A stretch of 64,000 nt of DNA from Haloarchaeobius sp. FL176 (GTDB taxonomy: Archaea > Halobacteriota > Halobacteria > Halobacteriales > Natrialbaceae): assembly GCF_024609245.1 (NCBI RefSeq), contig NZ_JANJYH010000009.1, positions 62,001 to 126,000 on the forward strand, written 5' to 3'. Both the position numbers and the translations under genes were made by a program. The notes under the pieces were generated by a model, which saw only the letters and a program-made list of their open reading frames with translations, had not been told where the DNA came from and ran no database searches. This document shows, one piece after another, positions 25,676 through 35,372 of the stretch. Each line of letters begins with the position of its first letter. Within the stretch, counting starts at the first letter, position 1.

Positions 25676-27322
25676 TCAGTGGCGGTCAGTCTCCAGTCTG
25701 ACCGTCAGGATCTCGCCGTGGTCGAACGCCACGTCGTCGCCCTCGTCGAGGAGTCGCAGGAACACGTCGCCATCACCCGCGTCGACGACCCGGGCCCGGA
25801 CCCGCCGTCCCGCACCCTCCCTGTCGTCGGCAAGTTGGCGTTCGATACGGTCCAGTTGCGACCCGATGTCCGACAGGCTGGCGGGCGATAGCGGCTCCGA
25901 CTCGGATTCGATCGCCTCCGGGCGAGCGCCGCCGACATCCCCCGACTCCTGCGCCTCGTCCTGCGTCGATGCTTCCGGGTCACGGTGCGGGGTTCGCGTC
26001 CTGAGGTCCGAGACGTCGACCCCTTCGTCGGCCGGTGTCACGCCCTGCGGGGCGACCGCCTCCATCTGTTCGTCCGGTACCGAGAGCCCCCTCAGGTTGC
26101 CGCTCGCGTACTGGCGGCTCCGTAGCTCACGGGCGATGTGCTCGTTGACCCACGGCGGTGCGACCCAGGTCCCGTCGTCGTACAGCGTGTACTCGTCGCG
26201 GTCGGTCGTCGCCCAGACGAAGCTGTCGTAGCGGTCCTTGTACCGCGAGAGGCCCTCACCCGTCTGGTGGGTGACGACGACCTGCTTCGGGCCCATCGTC
26301 TCGACCAGTTCGTCGACCGTCTCCTCCGCCGGGTGGTTGCTGTACCGGAACTGCTCGACGGTGCAGCGGGCGGACTCCAGAGGTGTGACGCTACCGCTGG
26401 TGAGCTGGACGAGCGTCGCACCGGGGTCGTCCTCGACGACCCGAAAGAGGCGGGCCGCGCTGCCCTCCACCGGCACCTCGGGCCCGGCGACGGTGACGGT
26501 CCCCGGCGCGACGAGCGCCGCCGGGTCGTCGAACGTCTGGACTGTCGTCACCGTCTCGTGGTCGAGCCCGAGGGCCTCGTACAGCTTCGCTCCGTGGCCG
26601 ACCAGGGAGACGGCCGGCGCGTCGACGGCCCCGTCGAGCCCGGAGAGGAGCGCAGCGATGTGGACGCCAGAGAGCCCGCTTGCGGTGACCAGCACGGACG
26701 ACCCCGCTCTGCACCGGGCGACGATTCGCTCGACGGCATCCGTCAACGTGGCCTCGAACTCGTCGTTCGTGGCCCCAGTAAGGAGGACCGCATCGGGAGC
26801 GAGGGCCGGCGATAGACCGGGGAATCCCGCGACGGACCGACGCGTCCAGTCGCCGGTGGCCAACAGCGTCCGTGTCTCCGCCGCGTCCTCGAACCGCAAC
26901 AGGAACCCGGCCGCCCCGGGCGCGTGCCCTGCGGGGACCGGACGGAGGTCGAGCGCCCCCATCACGGTCGTCCAGTCGGAGACCAGCGTGAGCGCGTCGA
27001 GCACGGCGTCGACGTTCGAGATGCCGAAGTTAGTCCGTGCCTCGCCCAGCACGTCGTCGAGGATAGCCGCTGTCGGTTCCGACGCGTAGACCGGGGCACC
27101 GTCGCGGAGGTTCTCCCCGAGGCTCGCGTAGTGGTCGAGATGTGCGTGGGTGAGCACCACCGCTGTCAGATACTCGTCGTCGCTGAGGAGTGCGTCCACG
27201 TCGACACCGTCTCCGGCGTCGATCAGGACACATGCGGTCTGGTCTGTCACGTCACCGCGGAGTCGAAGCAGGACCGACTCTGCCCCGCTGTGCGGGTTGG
27301 CGTGCTGGAAACTCAGTTCCAT
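25676..27322 (-). CDS. Metallo-beta-lactamase/beta-CASP-like hydrolase
   Basis: A 548-residue MBL-fold protein. Motif 2 is THAHLDH (near residue 59), motif 3 contains GHAPGA, and motif 4 TGDW. The RFSNH-like segment RYSNHPAEETVDELVETMGPKQVVVTHQ corresponds to the C-terminal His motifs of beta-CASP nucleases (RNase J/CPSF type). A long acidic linker (about 430-490) separates a C-terminal basic-strand domain (RVRARVVDAGDGDVFLRLL). It is probably RNA/DNA-acting or a general MBL hydrolase. No partner gene is adjacent. The start at 27322 is the only early ATG, and a TA-rich patch around 27378-27400 could hold its promoter. Confidence 0.8.
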   Translation of the reverse strand: MELSFQHANPHSGAESVLLRLRGDVTDQTACVLIDAGDGVDVDALLSDDEYLTAVVLTHAHLDHYASLGENLRDGAPVYASEPTAAILDDVLGEARTNFGISNVDAVLDALTLVSDWTTVMGALDLRPVPAGHAPGAAGFLLRFEDAAETRTLLATGDWTRRSVAGFPGLSPALAPDAVLLTGATNDEFEATLTDAVERIVARCRAGSSVLVTASGLSGVHIAALLSGLDGAVDAPAVSLVGHGAKLYEALGLDHETVTTVQTFDDPAALVAPGTVTVAGPEVPVEGSAARLFRVVEDDPGATLVQLTSGSVTPLESARCTVEQFRYSNHPAEETVDELVETMGPKQVVVTHQTGEGLSRYKDRYDSFVWATTDRDEYTLYDDGTWVAPPWVNEHIARELRSRQYASGNLRGLSVPDEQMEAVAPQGVTPADEGVDVSDLRTRTPHRDPEASTQDEAQESGDVGGARPEAIESESEPLSPASLSDIGSQLDRIERQLADDREGAGRRVRARVVDAGDGDVFLRLLDEGDDVAFDHGEILTVRLETDRH

Positions 27323-27528
27323 TCGAGTCGAAAACGGCTACGGGCCCCAGGAACAAAATTCTGTCCGGTAGCACGTTAAAATATCATCTATAGGTATAAC
27401 CAATCATTGTACGCTCCTCACGTAGATGATGTGCCTCCGCGCGAGTTGGAACCCCGGCCGCCCTCCGCGATGCCCCGAACCACGCCAAGCCGCGGTGACT
27501 GGGTCGGAGAAAGAGAACGTGAACTCGT

Positions 27529-29385
27529 TCAGGGGTCGCCGGAGGGCGTGAGCGAGAGTTCGTAGTCGCTCGTCCCCGGACTGTCGAGGACGACGTGGTC
27601 CGTTCGCTGGTCGTCGACGTACACGTCGGCCTCGATATCCACAAACGGGACGCTGCTGCCCGTCAGCACAGCCGTGTCGACGTCTTCGAGCGCCGTCGCT
27701 GCGAACAGCGTCGTTTTGGCGCTCGCTCCGCCGAACCAGCGCCACGTAGAGCCCTCGTCGAACTCCGAGCCGAACGCGCCTTCCAGGAACGTCGGCTCGG
27801 GGGTTCCCCCGATGTCGTACGAGACAGTGGTCTCGCCACCTGCCTCGAAGGAGAGCCCCTCGGCCATGAAGGCGAGCGCACGGTCGTCCTCGCTGCCGGC
27901 GTCGTGCGCTGACGGCACCGCGGTGCGGTCGAAGTCGAGTGAGAACGTCGTTCCCTCCGGGGAGAAGCCCGCCGAGGCACCCGTGGCGAGTCGGTCCCGC
28001 GTGAGTTCCAGATACGCGGTTCCGAACTCCGCGCTGGGTTCCATCTGGGTGTTCTCGTACCACTCGTTGAACGAGGTGACGAGGGTCGCCCTGGCGTCTT
28101 CGAGATGCGGGTTGACCTGGTCCAGCACGCGTTCGTACCGTTCGGGCGTCGAGGTGAGGATGGGGTTGTCCTCGCGGATAGAGGCCGGCAAGCCGGTGTC
28201 GTTGAATCCGGGCATGACGACGGGCACGTAGTCGGTGTCGACAACCTGCGCACCGAGTTCGAGCACCCGGTTCCCCTGTTCGTACTGTTCGTGGAACACG
28301 GACTCGATGTCGGGGCGTGAACTGTACGGGTTGTAGGCGGTGAAGGCGTCCGCTTCCTCGGAAACGGGATACGTTGCGGGTGCGGAGCCGAACGGGACGT
28401 CGGCGAGCAGGTACGGTCGGACACCGATCTCGGCCTCGATTTCGTCCATAGCCGCTGCGACGTCGCCCTGGAGATTCTCTGCGAGGTAGACGAACACGAC
28501 CGGCCTGTCGTCGAAGTGGAGGTAGTTGTCCTCCGAGAAGAAGTGGTCCGCGAGGTACCGGAAGTCGTCGAGGAGGATTCCGCGACCGATGGAGCTGTCG
28601 AGGTCGTAGTCCTGCCCTCCCAGCCGTCCCTTCGTCTCGTAGAGGATGGAGAACTCGACATCCGAAAAGCGGGCACGCGGCAGCAGCACCCGCTGGATGA
28701 TGTCGTCCGTGCCGGTGTTCGGCCCCCACCAGCTCAGCGAGAGCCAGCGGATGCCGTGTTCCAGGCACCACTTGAGGTGCTGGTCGACCACGGCGAGGTC
28801 ACTCGCGGCGTACTCCCCCAGGACCGGCTCCGAGACGATCCGGTCCGTCCAGTTCGAGTGGCCCCGCGTCTCGTACCAGGGGTAGTAGTGCGTGCCGACG
28901 AGCCGGTCGGTCTCTACCGGGTCCACGTGGATGGGAACGTGTCCGGAGGAGAGTGTGGTCGCGACCTCGGAGCCCGTCTCGTCGATAGCCGTAACCGTGA
29001 CCTCGTACCCTCGCCCGCCATCGACCGCGAACGTCGTGTCGACTGCGTACGAAGCGGAGCCGCCCACGTCCAGTTCGGACCGGTGTTCCCCCACCCCAAC
29101 GAGGATACGCTGGAGTCCGGTGCTGGCCTCGACGGAGCCGGACACCGTCAACTGGGTCGCGTCCTCACCGAGCGTACTGTCGGTAGCGAGGTCGAACGTC
29201 ACCTCGGTTCCCGAGCTGGTGGTCGTTTCCGTTCGCGTCGTCCCGCTCTCCGCTGAGTCCGTCGGTCCCGCGGTAGTCGCTGTCGGCTCCGGCTCCGTAC
29301 CGCCGCTCCCTTGACAGCCGGCGAGGCCAGTGAGACCGAGCAGCCCGAGGGAACGGAGCAGTTCCCGACGGCGTCCATCGAACAT
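27529..29385 (-). CDS. GH99-like glycoside hydrolase lipoprotein
   Basis: A 618-residue exported protein with Tat-type RRRELLRSLGLLGLTGLAGC (lipobox Cys) followed by a Ser/Thr-rich linker (to about 80). A small beta-rich domain (about 80-170) precedes a catalytic-like (beta/alpha)8 domain with the GH99/WbsX-type motifs THYYPWYETRG and SFNEWYENTQMEPS, then a C-terminal beta domain. GH99 enzymes are endo-alpha-mannosidases. Here the substrate is probably a cell-surface or environmental glycan. An alternative ATG at 29412 is possible, but the one at 29385 places the RR near the start. It is divergent from an alkaline-phosphatase-superfamily gene. Confidence 0.78.
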   Translation of the reverse strand: MFDGRRRELLRSLGLLGLTGLAGCQGSGGTEPEPTATTAGPTDSAESGTTRTETTTSSGTEVTFDLATDSTLGEDATQLTVSGSVEASTGLQRILVGVGEHRSELDVGGSASYAVDTTFAVDGGRGYEVTVTAIDETGSEVATTLSSGHVPIHVDPVETDRLVGTHYYPWYETRGHSNWTDRIVSEPVLGEYAASDLAVVDQHLKWCLEHGIRWLSLSWWGPNTGTDDIIQRVLLPRARFSDVEFSILYETKGRLGGQDYDLDSSIGRGILLDDFRYLADHFFSEDNYLHFDDRPVVFVYLAENLQGDVAAAMDEIEAEIGVRPYLLADVPFGSAPATYPVSEEADAFTAYNPYSSRPDIESVFHEQYEQGNRVLELGAQVVDTDYVPVVMPGFNDTGLPASIREDNPILTSTPERYERVLDQVNPHLEDARATLVTSFNEWYENTQMEPSAEFGTAYLELTRDRLATGASAGFSPEGTTFSLDFDRTAVPSAHDAGSEDDRALAFMAEGLSFEAGGETTVSYDIGGTPEPTFLEGAFGSEFDEGSTWRWFGGASAKTTLFAATALEDVDTAVLTGSSVPFVDIEADVYVDDQRTDHVVLDSPGTSDYELSLTPSGDP

Positions 29386-29615
29386 GGCTGGAAGGTGTGT
29401 TTCATCTATCATAAATCGGCTGGCTGCCGAGTGGTGTATAGACGGTTGGTAGCGTTCGCCGACCGACCGCCCGGCAGTCGACGAACTCCGTCCGCCGTGG
29501 CCTCGACTCTCGGAACTGCAGGACGCCCACAGGTCGCTCGACCGTCGGACAACATGGGACAGCACTGTCGGTTCGTATCGAAGTAGCTTTCCGCTCGATA
29601 GACCACGAGTGCGGT

Positions 29616-30533
29616 ATGAACGATGCAGTCTCGCTCGTCGACGAGACCGTGAAGAACCTCCGCGGGGCGGGGTTCGGGGCCGTCCGGGAGTTCGTCTCGC
29701 GGTCCTACCTGCGGTACGCTCGCACCCTCGACGCCGACGACATGTTCGCCGAGGAGTGGGACATGCTGGTCGTCCTCGACGCCTGCCGGGCGGACCTCTG
29801 GGCCGAGACGGCGGGCGACTTCGGCTATCCGACGGACGAGACCCGTGTCTCTCCCGGTGGTACCTCGACGGAGTGGCTCGACGCGACGTTCGGCCCTCGC
29901 AGTCCGGACGAACTCGCAGACGTGGGCTACGTGACCGCGAACCCGTACAGCACGTCGCACGTGGACCACGACGCGTTCGCGTTCGTCGAGGAAGTCTGGC
30001 GCGACGGCTGGGACGACGACGTCGGGACGACACCACCGCGGCGAGTCACCGCCGCCGCGGTCCAGGCTGCACGGACCCACGACGCGGACCGTCTGGTCGT
30101 CCACTACATGCAGCCACATTTCCCGTCCCTGGCGGACGACCGGGACGACGGCATCGCGCTCGACGACTTCGGCGAGGAGTCACTCTCAGTCTGGGAGGAC
30201 CTCCGGTTCGGCAACCGAACCGTCGAGGATGTCTGGGACGCGTACCGCAGGAACCTCGAAATCGTCCTCGAGGACGTCGACCTGCTCCGCTCGAACGTCG
30301 ATGCCGAACGGACCGTCATCACGGCCGACCACGGCAATGCAGTCGGTGAAAAGGGGCTCTACGGCCACGCCGCCGGTATCGCCCTGCCCGAACTCAGGAC
30401 GGTCCCCTGGGCGGTCACGACGGCGACCGACGAGGGCGAGTACGACCCCGTAGCGGCGGGCGACCTGGTCGAGTCAGACGAGTCGGTCGACGCCGACGTT
30501 GCGAGTCGGCTCGAACAGCTCGGCTATCGCTGA
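29616..30533 (+). CDS. Alkaline-phosphatase-superfamily (sulfatase-like) protein
   Basis: A 305-residue soluble protein with sulfatase-superfamily signatures: VVLDACRADLW (around residue 50, with the nucleophile region at C/T) and ITADHGNAVGEKG (around 232). It carries DACR where many sulfatases use CxPSR, so it may instead be a phosphatase, phosphodiesterase or sugar-phosphate-modifying enzyme. Haloarchaeal homologues often sit near glycan-synthesis genes. It converges on the flippase gene, with 6 bp between the stops. No signal peptide is seen. Confidence 0.75.
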   Translation: MNDAVSLVDETVKNLRGAGFGAVREFVSRSYLRYARTLDADDMFAEEWDMLVVLDACRADLWAETAGDFGYPTDETRVSPGGTSTEWLDATFGPRSPDELADVGYVTANPYSTSHVDHDAFAFVEEVWRDGWDDDVGTTPPRRVTAAAVQAARTHDADRLVVHYMQPHFPSLADDRDDGIALDDFGEESLSVWEDLRFGNRTVEDVWDAYRRNLEIVLEDVDLLRSNVDAERTVITADHGNAVGEKGLYGHAAGIALPELRTVPWAVTTATDEGEYDPVAAGDLVESDESVDADVASRLEQLGYR

Positions 30534-30539
30534 GGACGA

Positions 30540-31583
30540 TCAGACCGCCTTCGTCCGGACCTTCAGGATGCCGATTGCGGCCGCGCCGACGGAGGTCGTA
30601 AAGAAGAATCCGCCGACACGGGAGATCGCGACCGCGGCGGTGATGGTCGGTGCGAGGACGGTCGTCGTGGCGACGAGCAGTGTTATCTGGAGGGTCTCGA
30701 CACCGCCGAGCCCGCCGGGCGTCGGGAGCGCACCGGCGAACGCCCCGAGCGTGACGACGAACAGCGGGATGTACGGCGGGATGACGATTCCGAGCGCCCA
30801 GAACGCGAACCAGAGCCCGGCCGCCTGGAGCGCCCAGCCGGCCGCCGACAGCACGAGGGCGATGACGAGTCGACGGCGGTCGGTCGCGATGCGCTCGATG
30901 CTGACGAAGAACTCCTCGACGGTCCGTTCGACCGCATCACGTCCGGGCATCGAGAATCTGGGAATCACGCGGTCGAGGAACCGGAGCGGCGGCACGACGA
31001 CTCCGACGAGCCGACGCTCCAGTGCGTCCCGGTTCCGCCACGCGAGTGCACCGAGAACGGGGAGCGCTACCGTGAGTACGACCAGCCCGACCGCCAGGTA
31101 CTGGATACGCTGGATGAGGACCGCCTGAACCGCGTAGTAGCCCAGCCCGATGAGGGCGAACAGCAGCGACGGGACGACGTTGATGGTGTCGAAACTGGTC
31201 ATCGCCGCCAGTGCGCGCTCGAACTCGGCGTCGCTCGTCTCGGTGACGAGCCACGCCGCGATGGGTTCACCACCGGCCTGTCCGAACGGGGAGATGTGGT
31301 TCGCGAACGCAGCGCCGGCGTGGACGAGCACCGCGTCGACGACCGAGACCTCGACCCCCACCGCAGCGAGGATGACCCGCAGGGACGCCCCCCAGACACA
31401 GATCCAGGCGGCGATGGCCAGTGGCACCATCACGACCCGAACCGGGTTCGCGCGGCTGATAGCGTCGAGAATCTCGCCGGTGCCGACGAGGTACGCCAGT
31501 CCGAGCAGCACGGCGGCCGCGATGGCGAACCCGACCAGCGTCGCGGCGGCGTTGCGAACGTTCACACCGTACCTTGGCCGCAT
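30540..31583 (-). CDS. Flippase-like integral membrane protein (LPG-synthase TM/UPF0104 type)
   Basis: A 347-residue protein with eight or so membrane segments and the family signature region around residues 80-110 (GAAFANHISPFGQAGGEP), plus PTPGGLGGVE in the C-terminal half. Members move lipid-linked substrates or synthesise lysyl lipids. In haloarchaea relatives occur with N-glycosylation genes. ATG at 31583 is chosen over an in-frame TTG 12 bases upstream. It lies tail-to-tail with the sulfatase-like gene. Confidence 0.85.
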   Translation of the reverse strand: MRPRYGVNVRNAAATLVGFAIAAAVLLGLAYLVGTGEILDAISRANPVRVVMVPLAIAAWICVWGASLRVILAAVGVEVSVVDAVLVHAGAAFANHISPFGQAGGEPIAAWLVTETSDAEFERALAAMTSFDTINVVPSLLFALIGLGYYAVQAVLIQRIQYLAVGLVVLTVALPVLGALAWRNRDALERRLVGVVVPPLRFLDRVIPRFSMPGRDAVERTVEEFFVSIERIATDRRRLVIALVLSAAGWALQAAGLWFAFWALGIVIPPYIPLFVVTLGAFAGALPTPGGLGGVETLQITLLVATTTVLAPTITAAVAISRVGGFFFTTSVGAAAIGILKVRTKAV

Positions 31584-31757
31584 GGTCGGCTTCAAGCCTC
31601 CGGAACTAGGCCGGGCATCAGCTGTGCAGTCCGGGACCGAGTGCGTGGGGACTACTGTGCTGACACTGAATCGTTGCGTCGGGGTGCCACCGGGTGATTC
31701 ACGACACAGACCGGGAGACGGTTCTACCCGACCAACTCGTGGGCGAGGCCGTCCTGG

Positions 31758-32351
31758 TCATCCCCAGCCGAACGCCGTCGGCAGGTCCTGGAACCGCTGG
31801 CCGTCGTATCGCAGCGCGGCCCAGCCTTGCTGTTCCGCACCCTCGACGTCGGCGTCGGCGTCGCCGACCATGCCATACGCCGCAGCAGGCAGCGCGGACT
31901 CGGCACGCTCGAACGCGGCTGCATCGGGTTTGTGAGCCCCGGCCTCGTACGACGTGACGACCGTGTCGAAGTGACGTTCGAGGTCGTTCGCCCGGAGCTT
32001 CTCGCGCTGCCAGTCTGGCATCCCGTTGGTGAGGACGCCGAGACGGTACTCCGTCCCGAGAGCCGCGATGTCCTCGTGTGCGCCCTCCGGGACGGTGCTG
32101 TACTCCGCTTCGAGTTCGAGGAGGCGTGTCGCGAGCGCCTCCGGCTCGTCGCTGACGGTCGCGAACGCCCGCCGAACCGGGTCCGGTTCACACGCCCGGA
32201 ACGCCTCGAAGAACCGCTCGTCGTACGCCGTCAGCCACTCGTCGCGGCACTCGCCTTCGACAGTGCGGAACGCCTCGGCGAGAATGTCGCCGTACCCGCG
32301 GGAGAGGTGGAGCAGCGTGCCGTCGAGGTCGAAGTAGATCGCGTTCGTCAC
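31758..32351 (-). CDS. HAD-superfamily hydrolase
   Basis: A 197-residue HAD phosphatase. The nucleophile motif DLDGTLL is at about residues 8-14, motif II LGVLTNGMPDWQREKL, the Lys of motif III is around YEAGAHKPDAAAF, and motif IV MVGDADADVEGAEQQGW. The cap inserted after motif I is small and helical. It is a general phosphatase of uncertain substrate (phosphoglycolate-like family). The start codon is GTG at 32349-32351, as no ATG is suitable. Confidence 0.88.
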   Translation of the reverse strand: MTNAIYFDLDGTLLHLSRGYGDILAEAFRTVEGECRDEWLTAYDERFFEAFRACEPDPVRRAFATVSDEPEALATRLLELEAEYSTVPEGAHEDIAALGTEYRLGVLTNGMPDWQREKLRANDLERHFDTVVTSYEAGAHKPDAAAFERAESALPAAAYGMVGDADADVEGAEQQGWAALRYDGQRFQDLPTAFGWG

Positions 32352-32485
32352 GGTTCGTGGATGCGAGGACCGCTGTAAAAAGCAGTTCGGGGGCGTGCCA
32401 ACGATTCAGGCCACTCCCCGCCAGAGACCTTCCGACTGGCGAACGGAAGGCCGAACTGGGGACGACCGAAACCGTCTCTCGGCCG

Positions 32486-33964
32486 TCAGCGTCGCTCGAT
32501 GAGGGCCTCGTCGGGGTCGCCGATACGGACCGCGTCGACCCCGGCGTTGTACTCGACTGCCTCGGTCAGTTTGGCAGCGTTCTCCGCGTAGATGGTGAAC
32601 AGTTCGTCGTCGGCCTCGACCTCGTCACCCTCGCGACAGTGGAGTCGGATGCCTGCCCCGGCATTGCGCGGCGCGCCGGCGCGGCGTGCCACCTCGCTGA
32701 TGTTCCGGTTCTGGATGCTCAGCACGATACCGTCCCGGCCGGCCGTGACGACGTGACGACGCTCCCCGGGCGTCAGGTCGTCCCGCCTCACGTCCGGGTC
32801 ACCGCCCTGGGCGGCGACGATCTCGCGGAACTTCTCGAGGGCAGCACCGGAGTCGAGTAGCTCCGACGCGTCGGCATCCACGTCACACAGGTCGAACAGG
32901 ATGTCCGCCAACCTGACGCTCTTCAGTCGGAGTTCGAGGGGCCCACCGCCGTCGAGGACCGCGAGGACGTCCCTGGCCTCCAGAATCGGTCCGATGCCCT
33001 CGCCGATTGGCTGGCCGCCACGGGTGATGGTGCACGCGATGTCGATGTCGAGGTGTTCCGCGACGAGTCGGAAGTCCTCGGCGAGGTCGCGGGCCGCGAC
33101 GAGACTCGTCACCTTCGCGTGCTCGCCGTAGGGAATGTCGATGAGCACCCGGTTCGAGCCGGCGCTCTTCTTCTTGGAGAGGACGGAGGCGATAACCTGT
33201 CCCGGTGGGTCGACCGACAGCGGGTTCTCGGCCCTGATTATCTTGTCGTCCACGGGCGAGAGCTCCACACCGCCACCCCACACCAGACAGCCGCCGGTCT
33301 CCTCGACGATTTCGCGCACCTCGTCGGTCGTGAACTCCACGTCACAGAACACCGCCATGGTGTCGGCGGTCCCAGCGGGCGACGTGATCGCCCGTGAGGA
33401 GGTCTTCGGGATTGTGACGCCGGCAGCGGCGACGATACCCACGATGATGGGCGTCACGCGGTTGCCAGCGACGCCCCCGATGGAGTGCTTGTCGGCGACG
33501 ACCGGCTCTGACCAGTCGATACGCTCCCCGGCGTCGGTCATCGCCTGGGTCAGGTGGCGCGTCTCCTCGTGTGAGAGCCCGTTCGCGTAGAGTCCCGCGA
33601 CGTACGCCCCGAGCTCGACGTCCGTGAGTCGGTTCCGGTCGATGTCACGCACGAGCTGTTGGAGGTCCGACTGTTCCAGCTCGTGGTCCTCGAGCTTGGT
33701 CCGGATGTGCGCGACCGACTGCGGTTTCGGGGCGAGTGAAACGTCGACAGCGCCGGTGACGTGCCCGAGCTGGCTGGTCACGGCCAGCACTCCTTCGTCG
33801 ACGAGTTCGGTCGTCGTCTCCACCACGCCGGTGTACGTGCGCTCCGCTTGCTCGATGCGGACTCTGTCGAGTGGGTGGGCGCCGAGTTCCTCGGCGTCCG
33901 CCGCGTGGAGGATGACCGTCGGCGTCGGCGTCGCAATGTCGATCTCGCGGGCGGTGAGCTCCAT
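32486..33964 (-). CDS. deoA: AMP phosphorylase
   Basis: A 492-residue enzyme of the thymidine-phosphorylase family in its archaeal long form. It cleaves AMP (and CMP/UMP) with phosphate to ribose 1,5-bisphosphate and the base, feeding the archaeal pentose-bisphosphate pathway to 3-phosphoglycerate. Motifs include DKHSIGGVAGNRVTPI, KTSSRAITSPAGTADTMAVF and LVWGGGVELSPVDDKIIRAE, with the glycerol-phosphate-binding C-terminal domain at the end. The N-terminal 80-residue extra domain present in archaeal AMP phosphorylases is seen. No ribose-1,5-bisphosphate isomerase or RuBisCO gene is in the window. Confidence 0.92.
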   Translation of the reverse strand: MELTAREIDIATPTPTVILHAADAEELGAHPLDRVRIEQAERTYTGVVETTTELVDEGVLAVTSQLGHVTGAVDVSLAPKPQSVAHIRTKLEDHELEQSDLQQLVRDIDRNRLTDVELGAYVAGLYANGLSHEETRHLTQAMTDAGERIDWSEPVVADKHSIGGVAGNRVTPIIVGIVAAAGVTIPKTSSRAITSPAGTADTMAVFCDVEFTTDEVREIVEETGGCLVWGGGVELSPVDDKIIRAENPLSVDPPGQVIASVLSKKKSAGSNRVLIDIPYGEHAKVTSLVAARDLAEDFRLVAEHLDIDIACTITRGGQPIGEGIGPILEARDVLAVLDGGGPLELRLKSVRLADILFDLCDVDADASELLDSGAALEKFREIVAAQGGDPDVRRDDLTPGERRHVVTAGRDGIVLSIQNRNISEVARRAGAPRNAGAGIRLHCREGDEVEADDELFTIYAENAAKLTEAVEYNAGVDAVRIGDPDEALIERR

Positions 33965-34044
33965 GGGGAACCCAGAGTCGACGCGATAATGAAATCAGGG
34001 GGACACTCCGCCGTCCGGGCGGTGCCACTCGCCCTGTCCCCGAG

Positions 34045-34208
34045 CCTACTGTCGACGAGGGGTTCCCTGCGAGTTTGCTGTCCGGGAACACCGCCATCAT
34101 CGGCGCGAACGTCGACGGCGAACGGGTGGTCTCCATCGCTGAGACAGTCAGACCGAGACAGTCGTCCGCCAGAAGCACTTCGAGCCCGGCATCGACCACG
34201 ACGATTGA
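34045..34208 (+). pseudogene. Possible decayed gene fragment
   Basis: One frame reads PTVDEGFPASLLSGNTAIIG...DGERVVSIAE, and a neighbouring frame continues ETVVRQKHFEPGIDHDD to a TGA at 34206-34208. The look is of a gene interrupted by a frameshift around 34140, without a start. No family was recognised, and chance is possible. Confidence 0.22.
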
Positions 34209-34294
34209 CCGGGGTATCTACACGGCTGGCAGCTGAGACGAACGGCGGCTACTGCTTGCCAAACCGTTTTCCGGCGGAGTCCCCGAAGGCGGAC

Positions 34295-35323
34295 ATGGAT
34301 CTCTCGATCGTCGACCTCTCACCGGTACCGGATGGTGGCACTGCCAGGGACGCCTACGCGAACACCGTCGAGGCTGCAACGCAGGCGGAACGGCTCGGGT
34401 ACGAGCGGTTCTGGGTCGCCGAGCACCACGGCATGGCCGACCGCCTCGCCGGGACAACCCCCGAGGTGCTGCTCGGGCACCTCGCCGCCGAAACCGACGA
34501 GATTCGGCTCGGCTCCGGTGCGGTCCTTCTGAACCACTACAGCCCGTTCAAGGTCGCGGAGGTGTTCGGGGCGCTCGACGGACTCGCACCTGGGCGCATC
34601 GACGCCGGGCTGGGGCGGGCCAACGGCTCACCAGCGAGCGATCGGGCCCTCGGAACCGAACGCCACGTCGAGGACCCGGACGCCGACCACCGAGCGCGTG
34701 TCGAAGCCGTGCTGAACCATCTCTTCGACGAGTTCCCGGAGGGACACGAGTACGCCGGCCTGTCCGTTCCCGGGTCCGGCGAGGGGCCTGCCGAACCCTG
34801 GCTCCTCGGCTCCAGCCCGTCCAGTGCCGAGCTCGCTGCCGACCTCGGGGTCCCGTACTGCTTCGCCGGGTTCATCCGCCCGCAGTGGGCCGAACACTCC
34901 TTCGAAGCCTACCACGAGGCGTTCCAGCCGTCCCGTGGTGCCGGCGGCGTCGACGAGCCCGTCGGGATGGTCGCAGTCAACGCCGTCTGCGCCGAGACCG
35001 ACGAGGAAGCCGCCCGCCTGCGAGCAGTTGCCGAGGCATCGCACCAGCGACTTCGCCGCGGCGAGCTCGGGACGACACCGTCCGTCGAGGAGGCAATCGA
35101 CGAACTCGGCGGTGTCCCGGACCCCACCCCGGAGACCCTCGACGACGACGAGTGGCCGCGCGCCATCTCCGGTAGCCCGGAGACCATGTCGGGGCTCCTC
35201 GACCAGCTCGCCGACCGGGTTGGCGTGGACGAGGTCATGATACAGCACGTGGTCGCAGACCACGACGACGGCCTGCGGTCGCACGAACTCCTCGCGGACG
35301 CAGCCGGGCTGGAGCCACGCTGA
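34295..35323 (+). CDS. Luciferase-like (LLM-class) flavin-dependent oxidoreductase
   Basis: A 342-residue FMN/F420-type oxidoreductase of the bacterial-luciferase fold, opening with MDLSIVDLSPVPDG and containing AERLGYERFWVAEHHGM, IRLGSGAVLLNHYSPFKVAEVFG and LAPGRIDAGLGRA. Close relatives of this MsnO8-type group reduce or oxygenate unknown substrates using reduced flavin. The frame is open further upstream, but the family start is the ATG at 34295. No flavin reductase gene is adjacent. The upstream 330 bp hold a possible gene remnant. Confidence 0.88.
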   Translation: MDLSIVDLSPVPDGGTARDAYANTVEAATQAERLGYERFWVAEHHGMADRLAGTTPEVLLGHLAAETDEIRLGSGAVLLNHYSPFKVAEVFGALDGLAPGRIDAGLGRANGSPASDRALGTERHVEDPDADHRARVEAVLNHLFDEFPEGHEYAGLSVPGSGEGPAEPWLLGSSPSSAELAADLGVPYCFAGFIRPQWAEHSFEAYHEAFQPSRGAGGVDEPVGMVAVNAVCAETDEEAARLRAVAEASHQRLRRGELGTTPSVEEAIDELGGVPDPTPETLDDDEWPRAISGSPETMSGLLDQLADRVGVDEVMIQHVVADHDDGLRSHELLADAAGLEPR

Positions 35324-35372
35324 GACAGCCGCCACCGGAAGTTCTTTGCTCGGCGCGTGCCACCGCCTGCCC

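Noticed and set aside
27384-27644. 86-codon minus-strand frame before the GH99-like gene
   Set aside because: It runs antiparallel to nothing but lacks protein character and overlaps the end of the GH99-like gene in another frame.
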